This document shows positions 23,445 through 34,741 of a stretch of DNA of 64,000 nt, one piece after another. Location: the NCBI RefSeq assembly GCF_003086295.3, contig NC_092038.1, positions 99,913,837-99,977,836 of the forward strand, given 5' to 3'. Source of the stretch: Arachis hypogaea. Lineage: Eukaryota > Streptophyta > Magnoliopsida > Fabales > Fabaceae. The notes below the pieces were generated by a model. That model was not told the DNA's origin. It made no database searches and was given only the letters and a program-made list of their open reading frames with translations. Within the stretch, counting starts at the first letter, position 1. Every line of letters begins with the position of its first letter. A program made the translations under genes and the position numbers.

Positions 23445-25858
23445 TGTAACATCCCAACTTTTTAATCAAGTCATTATTCAATAACTAATTAATTAATTGA
23501 AATGGTAATGATTTAAGATTTAAATTTAAAATAAAAAATTAGAAAATAATGCATTTGGAAAACTAACATATCTAGTTTAAAATTCAAATATATGAAAGCA
23601 CTAGTAGTAGTAAATCTCTAACCGACAATAAACAACCTTTTAAGATATAGTCATAATTAATTCTATATTTATTGGATTTGAATGATATTTAGTTACATAA
23701 AAAGATTAAAAAAACTAGCTTTATTCCTTAAGTTCAGTACAAAATCAAATTCAAATTAAATTAGATAGATAAATATGTTATAAGTCCATTGTAGAAAATC
23801 GCGCTCTTATAAGCCAGTTTGATATACTAATAGTATTTCGAGAATATATCAAGTTGTGTTTGTCCGATTGACTTCATTTAAGCTTCGTTTAAAAGATAAT
23901 TCAATTATCTATAAATTTGTATCTAATAGCTATTTCCAAATTCTAAACGTAGAAAACGTTATAGGGCTTACAAAGTGACGATTCAGATTGGAGATTTCAC
24001 AGAAACGCGAATTAGATTCTCCTAACACAATCTGTACATACCTAAGAGCTATTTAAGTCCTTCCTTTCCCATTCTATTTCTTTTTTTATATACAAAACAT
24101 TCTAGCCAAAATATTCCCAAAGCCCACTCATATATTGTTCAAGAAGATATCATTTCGAATTATGCAAACTACGGAATATGGAAATTCTTTCTATCCAGTC
24201 AAGGATTCATACCTACATCAAAATATACATAAAGTCTAGTCATGGAACAAGTTTCTCTTTACTAACAAATCGCGTTTATTTGCATCGGAATACATATAGG
24301 AACTTCACTCGAGGTAGGGGATTTTATGCTAATTTTTATATGTCATATCTTAAATGTTTTTGAATATAGGTGTTAGCATTGCATGTCATGATATAATGTC
24401 TCTTTCCTTCGTACGCATTATGAATTATAATAACAATCTTATGTGCATTAAAGAACTGAGGGAATGATCCTTCAGTAAGGGAAGGTGATCCCCCAAAGAC
24501 AAGATAATCGAGATAATCCTTCGGTAAGGGAAGGTGATCGAATCGAGATGATCCTTCAGTAAGGGTAGGTGATCGACAAACTTTTGGGAACCTTCGGTAA
24601 GGGAAGGGGACTCCCATCAATTTTATATAATAATATATATTTGTTGTCATAACTTCCTTCTTGTGTATGTTTAAATAACCTTGATTGTAAATTGAACTGA
24701 GAGAATGATCTTTCGGTAAGGGAAGGTGACCACCAAAGACAAGATATCGATATGATTCATCGGTAAGGGAAGACGATTGATCAAGATAATCCTTCGGTAA
24801 GGGAAGGTGATCGCCAAAATGTTTGGGATAAGAACTTTCGGTAAGGGAAGGGGACTCCCACCTTTTATACCAATTTGAGCTCAATACCTTCCATAACAGA
24901 TATGAGAAAAAGTAATGAAAAGTACAATGAAGAGTGTGATAATGATTGTTCTTCTTTTATCCCTTTTGTTTGATATATGATATTGTTTAAGATCTTTATT
25001 TTATTCAGATTTATTCTGTTTGACTTATCTATGCCAATGTTAATATTCTTCTCTTAATTATTATTTATTTTGCCTTGTTTGTGGCTTATGAGAACATCAA
25101 ACCAAGGTTTATGAGTTTGCATTTTATATGTTTTTACGCTATAGCCATTTTCTATGTGTCACACATGTCATAACATAAGTAAATGAGAAGCATCTAAAAG
25201 TCACACCACTCCGACTAACAAAGACTTTTGAAAATAATAATTGAACAACATTGCATCATCACTGTTTTATTTTAAAACTTAGAGTGGCTGTGGATGGATA
25301 CGATGACACCATATAGATAAACTATTGAAAAACTTTTGTTTCTCACCCCTCTCTGTGTACTATCTTCAGGAACAACACAGTACAAAGCGATACACTGTTC
25401 GATTGAGGTGAAAAGACAAGTGTACTATTAGGAGCAAGATATCAAGGACATAGATACGAAACGTTAAGCGCTTACCCGAATAGCGATGATTTTAGTCATA
25501 GTTACACAAATTAAGAGAATTAGGATTTTCTGTGTGTCTTGTTTTTATCTTTATTGAGTGATTGTAATTGTGACTATGATGTTTCTTTTTATGATTATTT
25601 GATACGAGTAAAGCTTGTCATTGTTTGTGCCTTCATAGTTTAGCACGCCCGTTTTTTATGTTAGTACCTCTAGATCCACTTATATTTTTCAACTAGTAAC
25701 CATTCTAATAAAAACTAGTTATTCAATATTTGTACACACATAAATTATTTTATATAAAGCTTTCATATTATTTTAAAAAATTTGCAAGATTTTGAATATC
25801 AACGACCAATATAATCCAAAAAAGGCTTAACCCAGTTTAAAAGTATTAGGGTGTTACA
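23445..25858. mobile_element. Solo LTR with 5-bp target duplication
   Basis: Starts TGTAACATCCC and ends GGGTGTTACA, flanked by ACATG on both sides (23440-23444 and 25859-25863). There is no primer-binding site, coding sequence or second LTR inside its 2414 bp, so it is best read as a solo LTR left by recombination. It is inserted in the antisense family C LTR. The ends are inverted-repeat-like, so orientation cannot be set from them alone. Confidence 0.75.
24465..24855. repeat. Tandem array of GGTAAGGGAAGG units
   Basis: Eight copies of CxGTAAGGGAAGGxGATC-like units (near 24474, 24523, 24560, 24594, 24714, 24760, 24796 and 24838) are arranged as two higher-order repeats of four with the same order of spacers. 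Each ends with GGGGACTCCCA. The 182-residue minus-strand ORF across it is a product of the repetition. Confidence 0.85.
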
Positions 25859-27629
25859 ACATGTCTTTATACTCATATTTATCCTGAGTCAAATTTATTC
25901 TTGACCCATTTACTTTCAATAGCAATATCCATTAAATTCACCTCACGCCAAGGAACATCTTTTTTCTCAAATAATTTTCCTTTAAAACTAATACCACATT
26001 TTGTAACATTTTCCAAAACCTCCAAAGCAACTTCACTTAAAATCAGTCCTTCTTTTATAAAACTCAATTCTCACTTAACCAAAATTTTCCAAGCTAACTT
26101 CAAAATCACTTCAAGTTTAAACATCTTTCAAAAGACTAAAAAAAATTATTTATTCTTAAATCAATCATTTAATGAATTTAAATTAGAATTTATTAATTAA
26201 ACTCTACGGTAAGATCTCTAAACTTTAAGAAAGCGACAAATAATCTTATTTTTAACTAAACTTACAAAAATTTTCCCAAAACAATTTTTAGCTTCAATTT
26301 TAAGTTAAGACATTTTCAAAAAGTCTCGAAATCCTTTTCATTTTCACCAAATCAAGCTCAAATACTTTAACTCCTCTAAAACTTCTCAAAACAGAATGGT
26401 TCAGTCAAATTAACCAACTTCAACTTCTTTTCAATCTCAAAACTTTTTCTCAAAGACTCGAAAATCGTTTATTCTTAAATACTCACTTATATTACTTTAT
26501 TGTTCATTAAAATCTTCAAAACACCACTCTTTAATTCATATCAATTCAATAAAAACTCATTTTCGTTCAATTAAATACCCAATTATAATTCTTTTCATAA
26601 TCAACCAAAGCAAAATAAGTTAAATCTCCAATTCACTTCTATTATGTTAATTTTTTTCCTAAAACTCCTCAATAACATAATTCTTAAACCAAAATTAATC
26701 AAATAAAAACTCATTTCTTTAGTTCAAGATTTTCTCCCACAAGAAACTTAAAGATAGTCAATCCCACATATTTAAATTCACTTAAATACTTATAAAAATT
26801 TTGACAATACCTCCTCTAAAACTAGGACTTTACCACCCTTCAAAGGTTCTGTCCAAACCACATTTCTCAATCCTTCTCAACAGTTTCAAAACCAAACCAT
26901 TCCTCAATATAAACGTACAAATAAGACTTTCAACACAAAAACCTTTTTCAATATGAATATGTATATAAACCAGATTTTCTAACATAAAACCATTTCTCAA
27001 TATAATTATATAAATCGAATTTTCAATACAACTATTTTTTTGGTATAAATATATAAATCAAATTTTCAAAAAAAAAACCATTTTTCAGTATAAACATTCA
27101 AATCAATTTTCATCAACAACTGCATGCCAACTCAAGCAATCAATAATTCAATTAAGTAAACAATCACATCCATTCAGAACAAATCAATATAATCCATAAG
27201 ACTCACATAATCACAAAAGTATATTTTTCACATCAATATCTATTTATAATAATTCTATAGTATAAAATAAGTTTTATGAAAAACACTATCTCAATCGCGA
27301 CTCAACTACTTGACAAACTCCCTTTTTATTCTTATTTCACAGCAGCGACATCAGCTCCGACTATTTTTCGCGACAGCAACAGCCATAAACGTAGCATGCA
27401 ATAATGGTACTCAACCCTATGACATCAAATACCTCAAAATCTTCAACAAGCTATAACGGAACACTAACGGTGAGGATTTTATAACAGAAATACTTATTGT
27501 AATCTAAAAGGAACAAAGGAATGGAGCAGTAGCAGCCTCGACGGCCCTCATCGACAGAAAAAGAACCTGCCAAAAGTAACGGCAAACTAGGGCGAGGCAA
27601 AACAGCAGCTCAATGTTGATAGAAAACTT

Positions 27630-27870
27630 CAACGGTAACTGCAGCAATAACGTAGTGACAACAACATCCCGTAAATCAAAAGAAAGGAAACCAGAAGAAA
27701 GAACACCCTTACCAGCGGTAGAAGCACTAACTAAGCCAGTTCTGGCAACGTTTTTCGACTACTACAGTGCCATTTTCCAGTGATAGAGGTGCGGTGGCGC
27801 GGCTACAGCAATGGCGGTGGCGCGGCTACAGCAATGGCGGTGGTGGACGGCTCTCCTTCCATCGTGTTTT
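27630..27870. repeat. Direct repeat, copy 1 (pair with 28728-28945)
   Basis: About 240 bp, from GTAACTGCAGCAATAACG through CATCCCGTAAATCAAAAG and GCGGTGGCGCGGCTACAG to GGACGGCTC, recurs with about 85% identity at 28728-28945. Copy 1 has an internal duplication of the GGCGCGGCTACAGCAATGGC unit. Confidence 0.75.
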
Positions 27871-28253
27871 CCTCTCCCTCATCTCAGTTCGGTGACAGGC
27901 TTGGCCCCACTAGCAATGGCAACAGCCCTGCATGCCCACAACGACAGCGTCTTCTCGCGGAAGCAGCGGAGCGCAACGACGGCGGCCTCTTTCCTCCTTG
28001 CATTTTGTCTCCCTCTCTCGAGCTCTCTCTTCTCCCTCAATAATGGCAACAACGATCATTTCCAGTGGCGGCAACACGTGGCTCGATGGCGTGCTCTCTC
28101 TCTCGCACCTTCTTCCTCTTTCCCGGTGACAACGACGGCGATGTGTTATGGCAGCTCGACAGACAGAAAGGCGACGACAATGGGGTGGCTCATTGGATCG
28201 GCAACAGCAACAACCTCTTTCTCTGTCGATAACGTTCTTCTTCCTCTGTTTCT

Positions 28254-28254
<1 letters not shown>

Positions 28255-28309
<55 letters not shown>
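28255..28309. repeat. (CT)n microsatellite
   Basis: An uninterrupted CT run. The serine/leucine repeat peptides it encodes are not genes. Confidence 0.95.
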
Positions 28310-28311
<2 letters not shown>

Positions 28312-28629
28312 CTGTATATGTTTTTGTGTGTGTGGTGTGAGCTTTGGGCAGGGGAATAGCGGCTGCTGAGAAGGAAAGGAAGGGTGAGGGAGTGTGTTTG
28401 TGTATAATTAGAGTTAGGATTTTGATTTGAAGAAAAGAGTGAGGATAAGTTGATAATTTATAATAAAAATAAGAATAAGTGGTAATTAAAAATTAGTTTT
28501 AATCCAATAAAATTATCTTTAAAAAATATTATTTATTCATCAATTTACAAAATATTTTTAAATGAATACTCAAATTCTAAAATTAGAAATAATTAAATAA
28601 TTTTTTTAAATTATAAATAAATATCATAA

Positions 28630-28945
28630 TCTAATTTTTAAAAATTCGAAGTGAACAAAAATTTCTTCGTCACCTTCTCCTTGGACAACGAATTGCCCCT
28701 TCAACCAAACAGTATCTTCTTACACCTCGTTGGCAACTGTAGCAACAACGCAGTAACAACAACATCCCGTAAATCAAAAGAATGGAAACCAGAAGTAAGA
28801 ACACCCTTACCAGCGACAGTAATGCTAACTAAGCCATTTCTAGCAACATTTTCCAACGACCATAGTGTCGTTTTCCGGTGGCAGAGGTGCGGCGGCGGGG
28901 TTACAACAATGGCGGTGGCGGACGGCTCCATTTCCATTGTTTTTC
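28630..28945. repeat. Repeat copy 2 and flank-like segment
   Basis: 28728-28945 repeats 27630-27870. The preceding 28630-28733 resembles 63006-63150, the sequence directly after the Helitron 3' end (shared TTCTTC.TCACCTTCTCC and CCTTTCAACCAAACAGTATC-like stretches). At 28945/28946 it is joined to truncated family A gag at a CCT or TTTCCT microhomology. Confidence 0.6.
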
Positions 28946-29788
28946 CTGATTCAATTGCAGTTCTATGTTCTTGTTAGCAATTTTAGTCTCTTGGAGCATC
29001 TCTTTAAATTCTGCTAATTGTTTTGTCATCAGGTGCAATTGTTGATTAAGCTCAATCATCTGTTCTTGAGGATTAGGATCAGTGGCTACTGCCATGACTT
29101 CCTCTTTTGTAGAGAACTCATTGCTAGAGTATAAATGTTGATTTCTAGCAACAATGTCTATAAGCTCTTGAGCCTCTTCAATTGTCTTCCTCATGTGTAT
29201 AGATCCACTAGCTGAGTGGTCTAAAGACATCTGAGCTTTTTCCGTAAGCCCATAGTAGAAGATGTCTAACTGCACCCACTCTGAAAACATTTCAGAGGGG
29301 CATTTTCTTAGCATACTTCTATACCTCTCCCAGGCATTATAAAGGGATTCATTATCCTCTTGTTTAAAGCCTTGGATGTCCAGCCTTAGCTGTGTCATCC
29401 TCTTTGGAGGGTAAAAGTGATTCAGGAATTTGTCTGATAACTGTTTCCATGTCTTTATGCTTGCTGTAGGTTGGTTATTCAACCACCTCTTAGCTTGATC
29501 TTTTACAGCAAATGGAAACAGTAATAGTCTGTAGACATCCTGATCCACCTCTTTATCACGTACTGTGTCAGCAATTTGTAAGAACTGTGCCAGAAACTCA
29601 GTAGGTTCTTCCTGTGGAAGACCGGAATACTGGCAATTTTGCTGCACTATGATAATGAGTTGAGGATTTAGCTCAAAGCTGCTTGCTTTGATGGGAGGTG
29701 TACAGATGCTACTCCCATATGCAGCTGTAATGGGGTTAGCATATGACCCCAGAGTCCTTCTGGACTGCTCAATTCCACTTAGGTCCAT
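28946..29788 (-). pseudogene. Athila-type gag, 3'-truncated
   Basis: Starts at ATG 29788 (MDLSGIEQSRRTLGSYANP) and is open for about 280 codons until the family A sequence ends; the last codons read into unrelated flank. It carries the plant retrotransposon gag core: QYSGLPQEEPTEFLAQFLQI, FPFAVKDQAKRWLNNQP, TWKQLSDKFLNHFYPP and DNESLYNAWERYRSMLRKCP. Gag forms the virus-like particle that packages element RNA. Unlike the longer copy, this one has a Gln codon (CAG) rather than a stop at codon 8. No zinc knuckle lies in the retained part. Confidence 0.85.
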
Positions 29789-30332
29789 GATGGAGAAAGG
29801 GAATATGATATGAATTCACAAGCAAAGTATATTTTCTTTTTTTTTTAAGGTGACCGAAAAATAAAATAAAATAATTGGAAAATAAAATAAAATTTCGAAA
29901 ATTAAAAGAAAATAAGATCAAAGCAAATTGAAAACTGGATCAATCAGTTAATTAAAAAGATTTTGAAATTAGCAATTAAAAAAAAAGATATGATTGAAAA
30001 TTATTTTGAAAGAGATTTGATTTTTTTTTGAAAAGAGGAAAGAGAAAAACAACAAAATGACACCAAACTTAAAATTTTTAGAAAATCAAACACTAATTTT
30101 CGAAAATTTTTAAGGGAAAAACACAAACAGGACACCAAACTTAGAATTTTTAAGAATCAAAAAGGGACTAAGGACATGCAAATTCGAAAATTAGAAGAAA
30201 AATAAAAGCATGCAATTGACACCAAACTTAAAATATGAAACTAGACTCAACTAAAAGACTCTAAACTAACAAAAATAAAACAGTCCTAATCTAAGCAACA
30301 AGATAAGCCGTCAGTTGTCCAAACTCGAACAA

Positions 30333-30350
30333 TCCCCGGCAACGGCGCCA
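30333..30350 (-). other. Primer-binding site, tRNA-Asp type (truncated family A copy)
   Basis: Antisense TGGCGCCGTTGCCGGGGA, nine bases from the LTR end at 30360. Confidence 0.9.
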
Positions 30351-30359
30351 AAAACTTAG

Positions 30360-31877
30360 TGCACGAAATTGCAATCACACTTTTGCAACCCCGCACAACT
30401 AACCAGCAAGTGCACTGGGTCGTCCAAGTAATACCTTACGTGAGTAAGGGTCGATCCCACGGAGATTGTCGGCTTGAAGCAAGCTATGGTTATCTTGTAA
30501 ATCTTAGTCAGGATATCAATAATTATCAGGGTTGATTGTGAAAAGTAAAAGAACATGAAATAAGTACTTGTTTTGCAGTAATGGGGAACAGGTTGAGGTT
30601 TTGGAGATGCTCCATCTTCTGAATCTCTGCTTTCCTACTGTCTTCTTCTTCAAGCACGCAAGACTCCTTCCATGGCAAGCTGTATGCAAGGGTTTCACTG
30701 TTGTCAGTGGCTACCTCCCATCCTCTCAGTGGAAATGTTCAACGCACCCTGTCACGGCACGGCTATCCATCTGTCGGTTCTCAATCAGGCCGGAATAGAA
30801 TCCAATGATTCTTTTGCGTCTGTCACTAACGCCCCGCCCTCAGGAGTTTGAAGCTCATCACAGTCATTCAATCATTGAATCCTACTCAGAATACCATAGA
30901 CAAGGTTTAGACCTTCCGGATTCTCTTGAATGCCGCCATCAGTCTAGCTTATACCACGAAGATTCTGATTAAGGAATCCAAGAGATATCTACTCAATCTA
31001 AGGTAGAACGGAGGTGGTTGTCAGGCACACGTTCATAGTTGAGAATGATAATGAGTGTCACAGATCATCACATTCATCAGGTTTAAGAACAAGTGATATC
31101 TTAGAATGGAATCAAGCATGATTGAATGAAAAACAGTAGTAATTGCATTAATCCATCAAGACACAGTAGAGCTCCTCACCCCCAACCATGGGGTTTAGAG
31201 ACTCATGCCATAGAAGGTACACAAAGAAACGTGTAAAGTGTCATGAGGTGCAGATACAATGTCAAAAGATCCTATTAATAGTGAACTAGTAACCTAGGGT
31301 ATACAGAAATGAGTAAATGACGTAAAAATCCACTTCTGGGTCCACTTAGTGTGTGCTTGGGCTGAGCATTGAAGCTGTCATGTGTAGAGGCTTTTTCTGG
31401 AGTTAAACGCCAGCTTTTATGCCAGTTTGGGCGTTTAACTCCAATTTTTATGCCAGTTCCAGCGTTAAACGCTGGGAATTCTGAAGCTGATTTGCAATAC
31501 CGGTTTGGGCCATCAAATCTCGGGCAAAGTATGGACTATTATCCATTGCTGGAAAGCCCAGGATGTCTACTTTTCAACGCCGTTAAGAGCGCGCCAATTG
31601 GGCTTCTATAGCTCCAGAAAATCCACTTCGAGTGCAGGGAGGTCAGAATCCAACAGCATCTGCAGTCCTTTTCAGCCTCTGAATCAGATTTTTGCTCAAG
31701 ACCCTCAATTTCAGTCAGAAAATACCTGAAATCACAGAAAAACACACAAACTCATAGTAAAGTCCAGAAAAGTGAATTTTAACTAAAAACTAATAAAAAT
31801 ATAATAAAAACTAATTAAAATATACTAAAAACATACTAAAAACAATGCCAAAAAGCGTATAAATTATCCGCTCATCA
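30360..31877 (-). repeat. Family A LTR shared by the two tandem elements
   Basis: 1518 bp. On the minus strand it starts TGATGAGCGG at 31877 and ends TTTCGTGCA at 30360. It is the 3' LTR of the full element and also the 5' LTR of the truncated one, as shown by the primer-binding site beyond it. It contains GGCGTTTAAC/AACGCC motifs at 31395-31475. The ORFs within it are not genes. Confidence 0.92.
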
Positions 31878-32825
31878 CAACACCAAACTTAAATTGTTGC
31901 TTGTCCCCAAGCAACTGAAAATCAAAGTAGGATAAAAAGAAGAGAATATACTATAGACTCCAAAATATCAAGGAAACTCAGCTCCAATTAGATGAGCGGG
32001 ACTAGTAGCTTTTTGCTTCCGAACAGTTTTGGCATCTCACTTTATCCTTTGAAGTTCAGAATGATTGGCATCTATAGGAACTCAAAACTCAGATAGTGTT
32101 ATTGATTCTCCTAGTTAAGTATAATGATTCTTGAACATAGCTAGTGTATGAGTCTTGGCTGTGGCCCAAAGCACTCTGTCTTCCAGTATTACCACCGGAT
32201 ACATACATGCCACAGACACTTACTTGGGTGAACCTTTTCAGATTATGACCCAGCTTTGCTAGAGTCCCCAATTAGAGGTGTCCAGGGTTCTTAAGCACAC
32301 TCTTTTTGCCTTGGATCACAACTTTATTTCTTTCTTTCTTTTTCTTTCTATTTCTTCTCTTTTTATTTTTTTTTTTCGTTTTTTTTTTTTGAATCACTGC
32401 TTTTTCTTGCTTCAAGAATCAATTTGATGATTTTTCAGATCCTCAATAACAGTTCTCTTTTTCCTCATTCTTTCAAGAGCCAACAATTTTAACATTCTCA
32501 AAACAACAAATTCAAAAGACATATGCACTGTTCAAGCATTCATTCGGAAAACAAAAAGTATTGTCACCACATCAAACTAATTTAACTAGTTTCAAAGATA
32601 AATTCGAAATCCTGTATTTCTTGTTCTTTTGTGATTAAAGCATTTTTCATTTAAGAGAGGTGATGGATTCATAGGACATTCATAACTTTAAGACATGAAT
32701 TTTAAATTTTATTAATTATGAATTAAGAACAAGACTCAAAAATTGATATAAGATGAGATTAGAAAAAATAGAAAACAAAAATTTAAATAGGCTCCTAATG
32801 ATAGAGGTTTTCACAGAGTTAGGAC
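31878..32825 (-). other. Family A non-coding 3' tail and T/G-rich tract before the LTR
   Basis: No ORF. On the minus strand it ends GACAAGCAACAATTTAAG and GTTTGGTGTTG immediately before the LTR. A T-rich tract (32320-32395) corresponds to the A-rich region at 1021-1075 in the plus-strand copy. Confidence 0.65.
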
Positions 32826-33938
32826 TCAACAACCTTGATTTTGAGAAGTGGATGCTCCCTCAAATTGAGGGGAGAATTTTTGGCGTTTCAGTTCTTGAAG
32901 TTCACGCCCCTGCTTCTCTTGTTCCTTCAGCAATTTGCAGAGCATGCAGTTCTGATTCTGCTGTTCTTCCTTAAGTTGCTCCATAGTTTCTTGCAACTTG
33001 GTGATAGATGCTTCTAGGCTGGCCCAGTAGCCAATTTCAGGAAATTCAGGGAGGAACTCCTACGCCCTCCTTTTGATAGAGTTGTCTTGCATTTGTCCTT
33101 CCATTGACTTCTTGGTGATTGGATATTCAATGGGTATGAATTCATCTACTCCCATCTTTACCCCAGCCTCTTTACAGAGCAAGGAGATCAAGCTTGGGTA
33201 AGCCAGTTTGGCTTCAGTGGAATTCTTATTTGCAATTGTGTAGATCTCACAAGCAATCAGATGATGAACCTCCACTTCTTTTCCAAGCATAATGCAATGA
33301 ATCATTACTGCTCTCTTGATAGTGACCTCAGAACGGTTGCTAGTGGGCAATATGGAACGCCCAATAAAGTCTAGCCAACCTCTTGCAATTGGTTTGAGGT
33401 CTCCTCTCTTGAGTTGGTTTGGGACACCCTTTGAATTGGTTATCCACTTAGTTCCAGGGAGGCATATGTCCTCTAGAACTTGATCCAACCCTTTATCTGC
33501 TCTCACCATTCTCCTATTAAAAGATTCAGGATCATCTTGCAGTTGAGGCAATTTGAAGATTTCTCTTATTTTGTCCAGATGGAAGTAGATAACTTTCCCT
33601 CTGACCATGGTTCTGTAAGTATGGAAAGCAGTTCCAGTCATTCTCTGCTTATCTGTCAGCCACAGATTTGAGTAGAATTCCTGAACCATATTTCTTCCAA
33701 CCTTTATCTCAAGGTTGGTTAGAACTTCCCATCCTCTGTTTCGAATTTGCTCTTGATTCCCCGGATATTCATCTTCCTTCAGATCAAATTTAACTTCCGG
33801 GATCACTGACCTCAGACCCATTATTTTGTGATAATGGTCTTCATGTTCTTTGGTTAAGAACTTCTCTTGACTCCAAAGATTCTTTGGATTATTCTCTTTC
33901 TTTCCTCTTAAATTGGTTTGTTTTCCTTTAGGAGCCAT
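32826..33938 (-). pseudogene. Athila ORF2 (env-position 'plant transposon protein' type), one in-frame stop
   Basis: Begins at ATG 33938 (MAPKGKQTNLRGKK). It is open to TAG 33060-33062 (292 codons) and the same frame continues to TGA at 32826-32828 (370 codons if the stop is ignored). The N-terminus is basic. The central part (WEVLTNLEIKVGRNMVQEFY, VRGKVIYFHLDKIREIFKLP) is the conserved globular domain found downstream of pol in Athila elements. The segment after the stop is a Gln/Glu-rich coiled coil (QETMEQLKEEQQNQNCMLCK). No signal peptide or transmembrane span is evident, so an envelope function is not supported. Biochemical role unknown. Confidence 0.8.
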
Positions 33939-34006
33939 GATCTTAATGAATCTTGGCTTAGTGATCACGGAAAAGCACACCAAACTTAGAGGTTTGCTTG
34001 TCCTCA

Positions 34007-34330
34007 AGCAAAAGAAAGGAAAGAAGGGAGAGAGCAGAAGAGCAAATTCGAATGGTGTGGGGGAATGAGGAGGCCGAACGTATTTTTATAAGGGGGGAGG
34101 AGATTTCGAAAAAATTGGAAGGAGATTTGAGAAGATATGGAGAGAATTTGAGAGAAGGGTGAGTTTTTGAACAAGATTTGGGATTGATTTGAGAGAGATT
34201 TGAAGAATGATTTTGATTTTTGAAGATTTGAAGGTGAATCATGAAAGGTTGAAATGTGTTTATGTAGAAAAGTATGGGTCAAAAAAGGAAAGTTTGAAAA
34301 AATTTGATCGGAAAGCAAAATCTTGGTCCC
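34007..34330 (-). other. Leader between palindrome array and ORF2
   Basis: A serine- and phenylalanine-rich open frame (34004-34387) arises from T/C-rich DNA. No domain is recognised, and it is probably an untranslated leader of an ORF2 transcript. Confidence 0.4.
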
Positions 34331-34333
34331 CCA

Positions 34334-34562
34334 CCTTTCTGGCGTTAAACGCCCAGAATGGCATCCATTCTGACGTTTAACGCCCATTTGCTAGCCATTG
34401 TGGGCGTTTAACGCCCAGCCAGATGCCCTGGCTGGCGTTAAACGCCAGAATCCCCTTTGTCACTAGGCGTTTTGCTAAACGCCCAGGATGCTGCACACCT
34501 GGCGTTAAACGCCCAGAATGGTGCCCATTCTGGCGTTTAACGCCCAAAGTACCCCTTACTGG
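34334..34562 (-). repeat. Array of seven GGCGTTTAACGCC palindromes
   Basis: Between integrase and ORF2 lie seven copies of a perfect or near-perfect palindrome, CTGGCGTTAAACGCCAG and variants, spaced about 25-40 bp. Each could form a hairpin in single-stranded DNA or RNA. The short ORFs on both strands here are by-products. Confidence 0.9.
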
Positions 34563-34741
34563 CATTTTTTGGCCAGTAAGGTCTTTTTCTCTACTTTTTG
34601 CACCGAATCCTTCTGTAACTCTGTGAATTCCTTCATTTTTGATACTTGCCCTTGTAGAAACAAAACATATAACCTGCTAATGACTGGGTTGCCTCCCAGC
34701 AAGCGCTTCTTTACTGTCTTTAGCTGGACCTTCACTGAGAA

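Larger units (their letters stand above)
25864..28629 (-). repeat. Family C LTR (antisense), 5' part, and adjoining repeat DNA
   Basis: Continues after the right copy of ACATG. Up to about 27300 it is AT-rich with AAxCAxTTTTCAAxA-type low complexity. From 27300 to 28420 it becomes GC-richer with CAACAGC/GGCGGTGGC triplet-like content and a CT microsatellite. Frames at 25879-26200 and 27780-28369 lack recognisable domains and are judged non-coding. The outer boundary of this LTR or element is not determined. Confidence 0.45.
28946..30359 (-). mobile_element. Truncated second family A element: 5' interior only
   Basis: Nearly base-for-base equal to 38906-40323. Reading minus strand from the LTR at 30360 it has the tRNA-Asp primer-binding site (30333-30350), an A-rich leader of about 540 nt and gag up to the break at 28946. 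Together with the shared LTR it forms the tail of an LTR-interior-LTR-interior tandem. Confidence 0.9.

Noticed and set aside
24465..24855. Regularly spaced repeats that could suggest a CRISPR array or a 182-residue repeat protein
   Set aside because: The repeats are short, imperfect and arranged in higher-order duplications within a plant LTR. No cas genes are present and the ORF follows the repetition.
27780..28369. Overlapping ORFs of up to 182 codons in GC-rich DNA
   Set aside because: Low complexity, triplet repeats and a CT microsatellite, with several frames open at once. There is no domain or splice support.
32826..33938. Retroviral-like envelope gene
   Set aside because: The position matches env, but no signal peptide, furin-like site or transmembrane segment is visible, so it is described only as ORF2.
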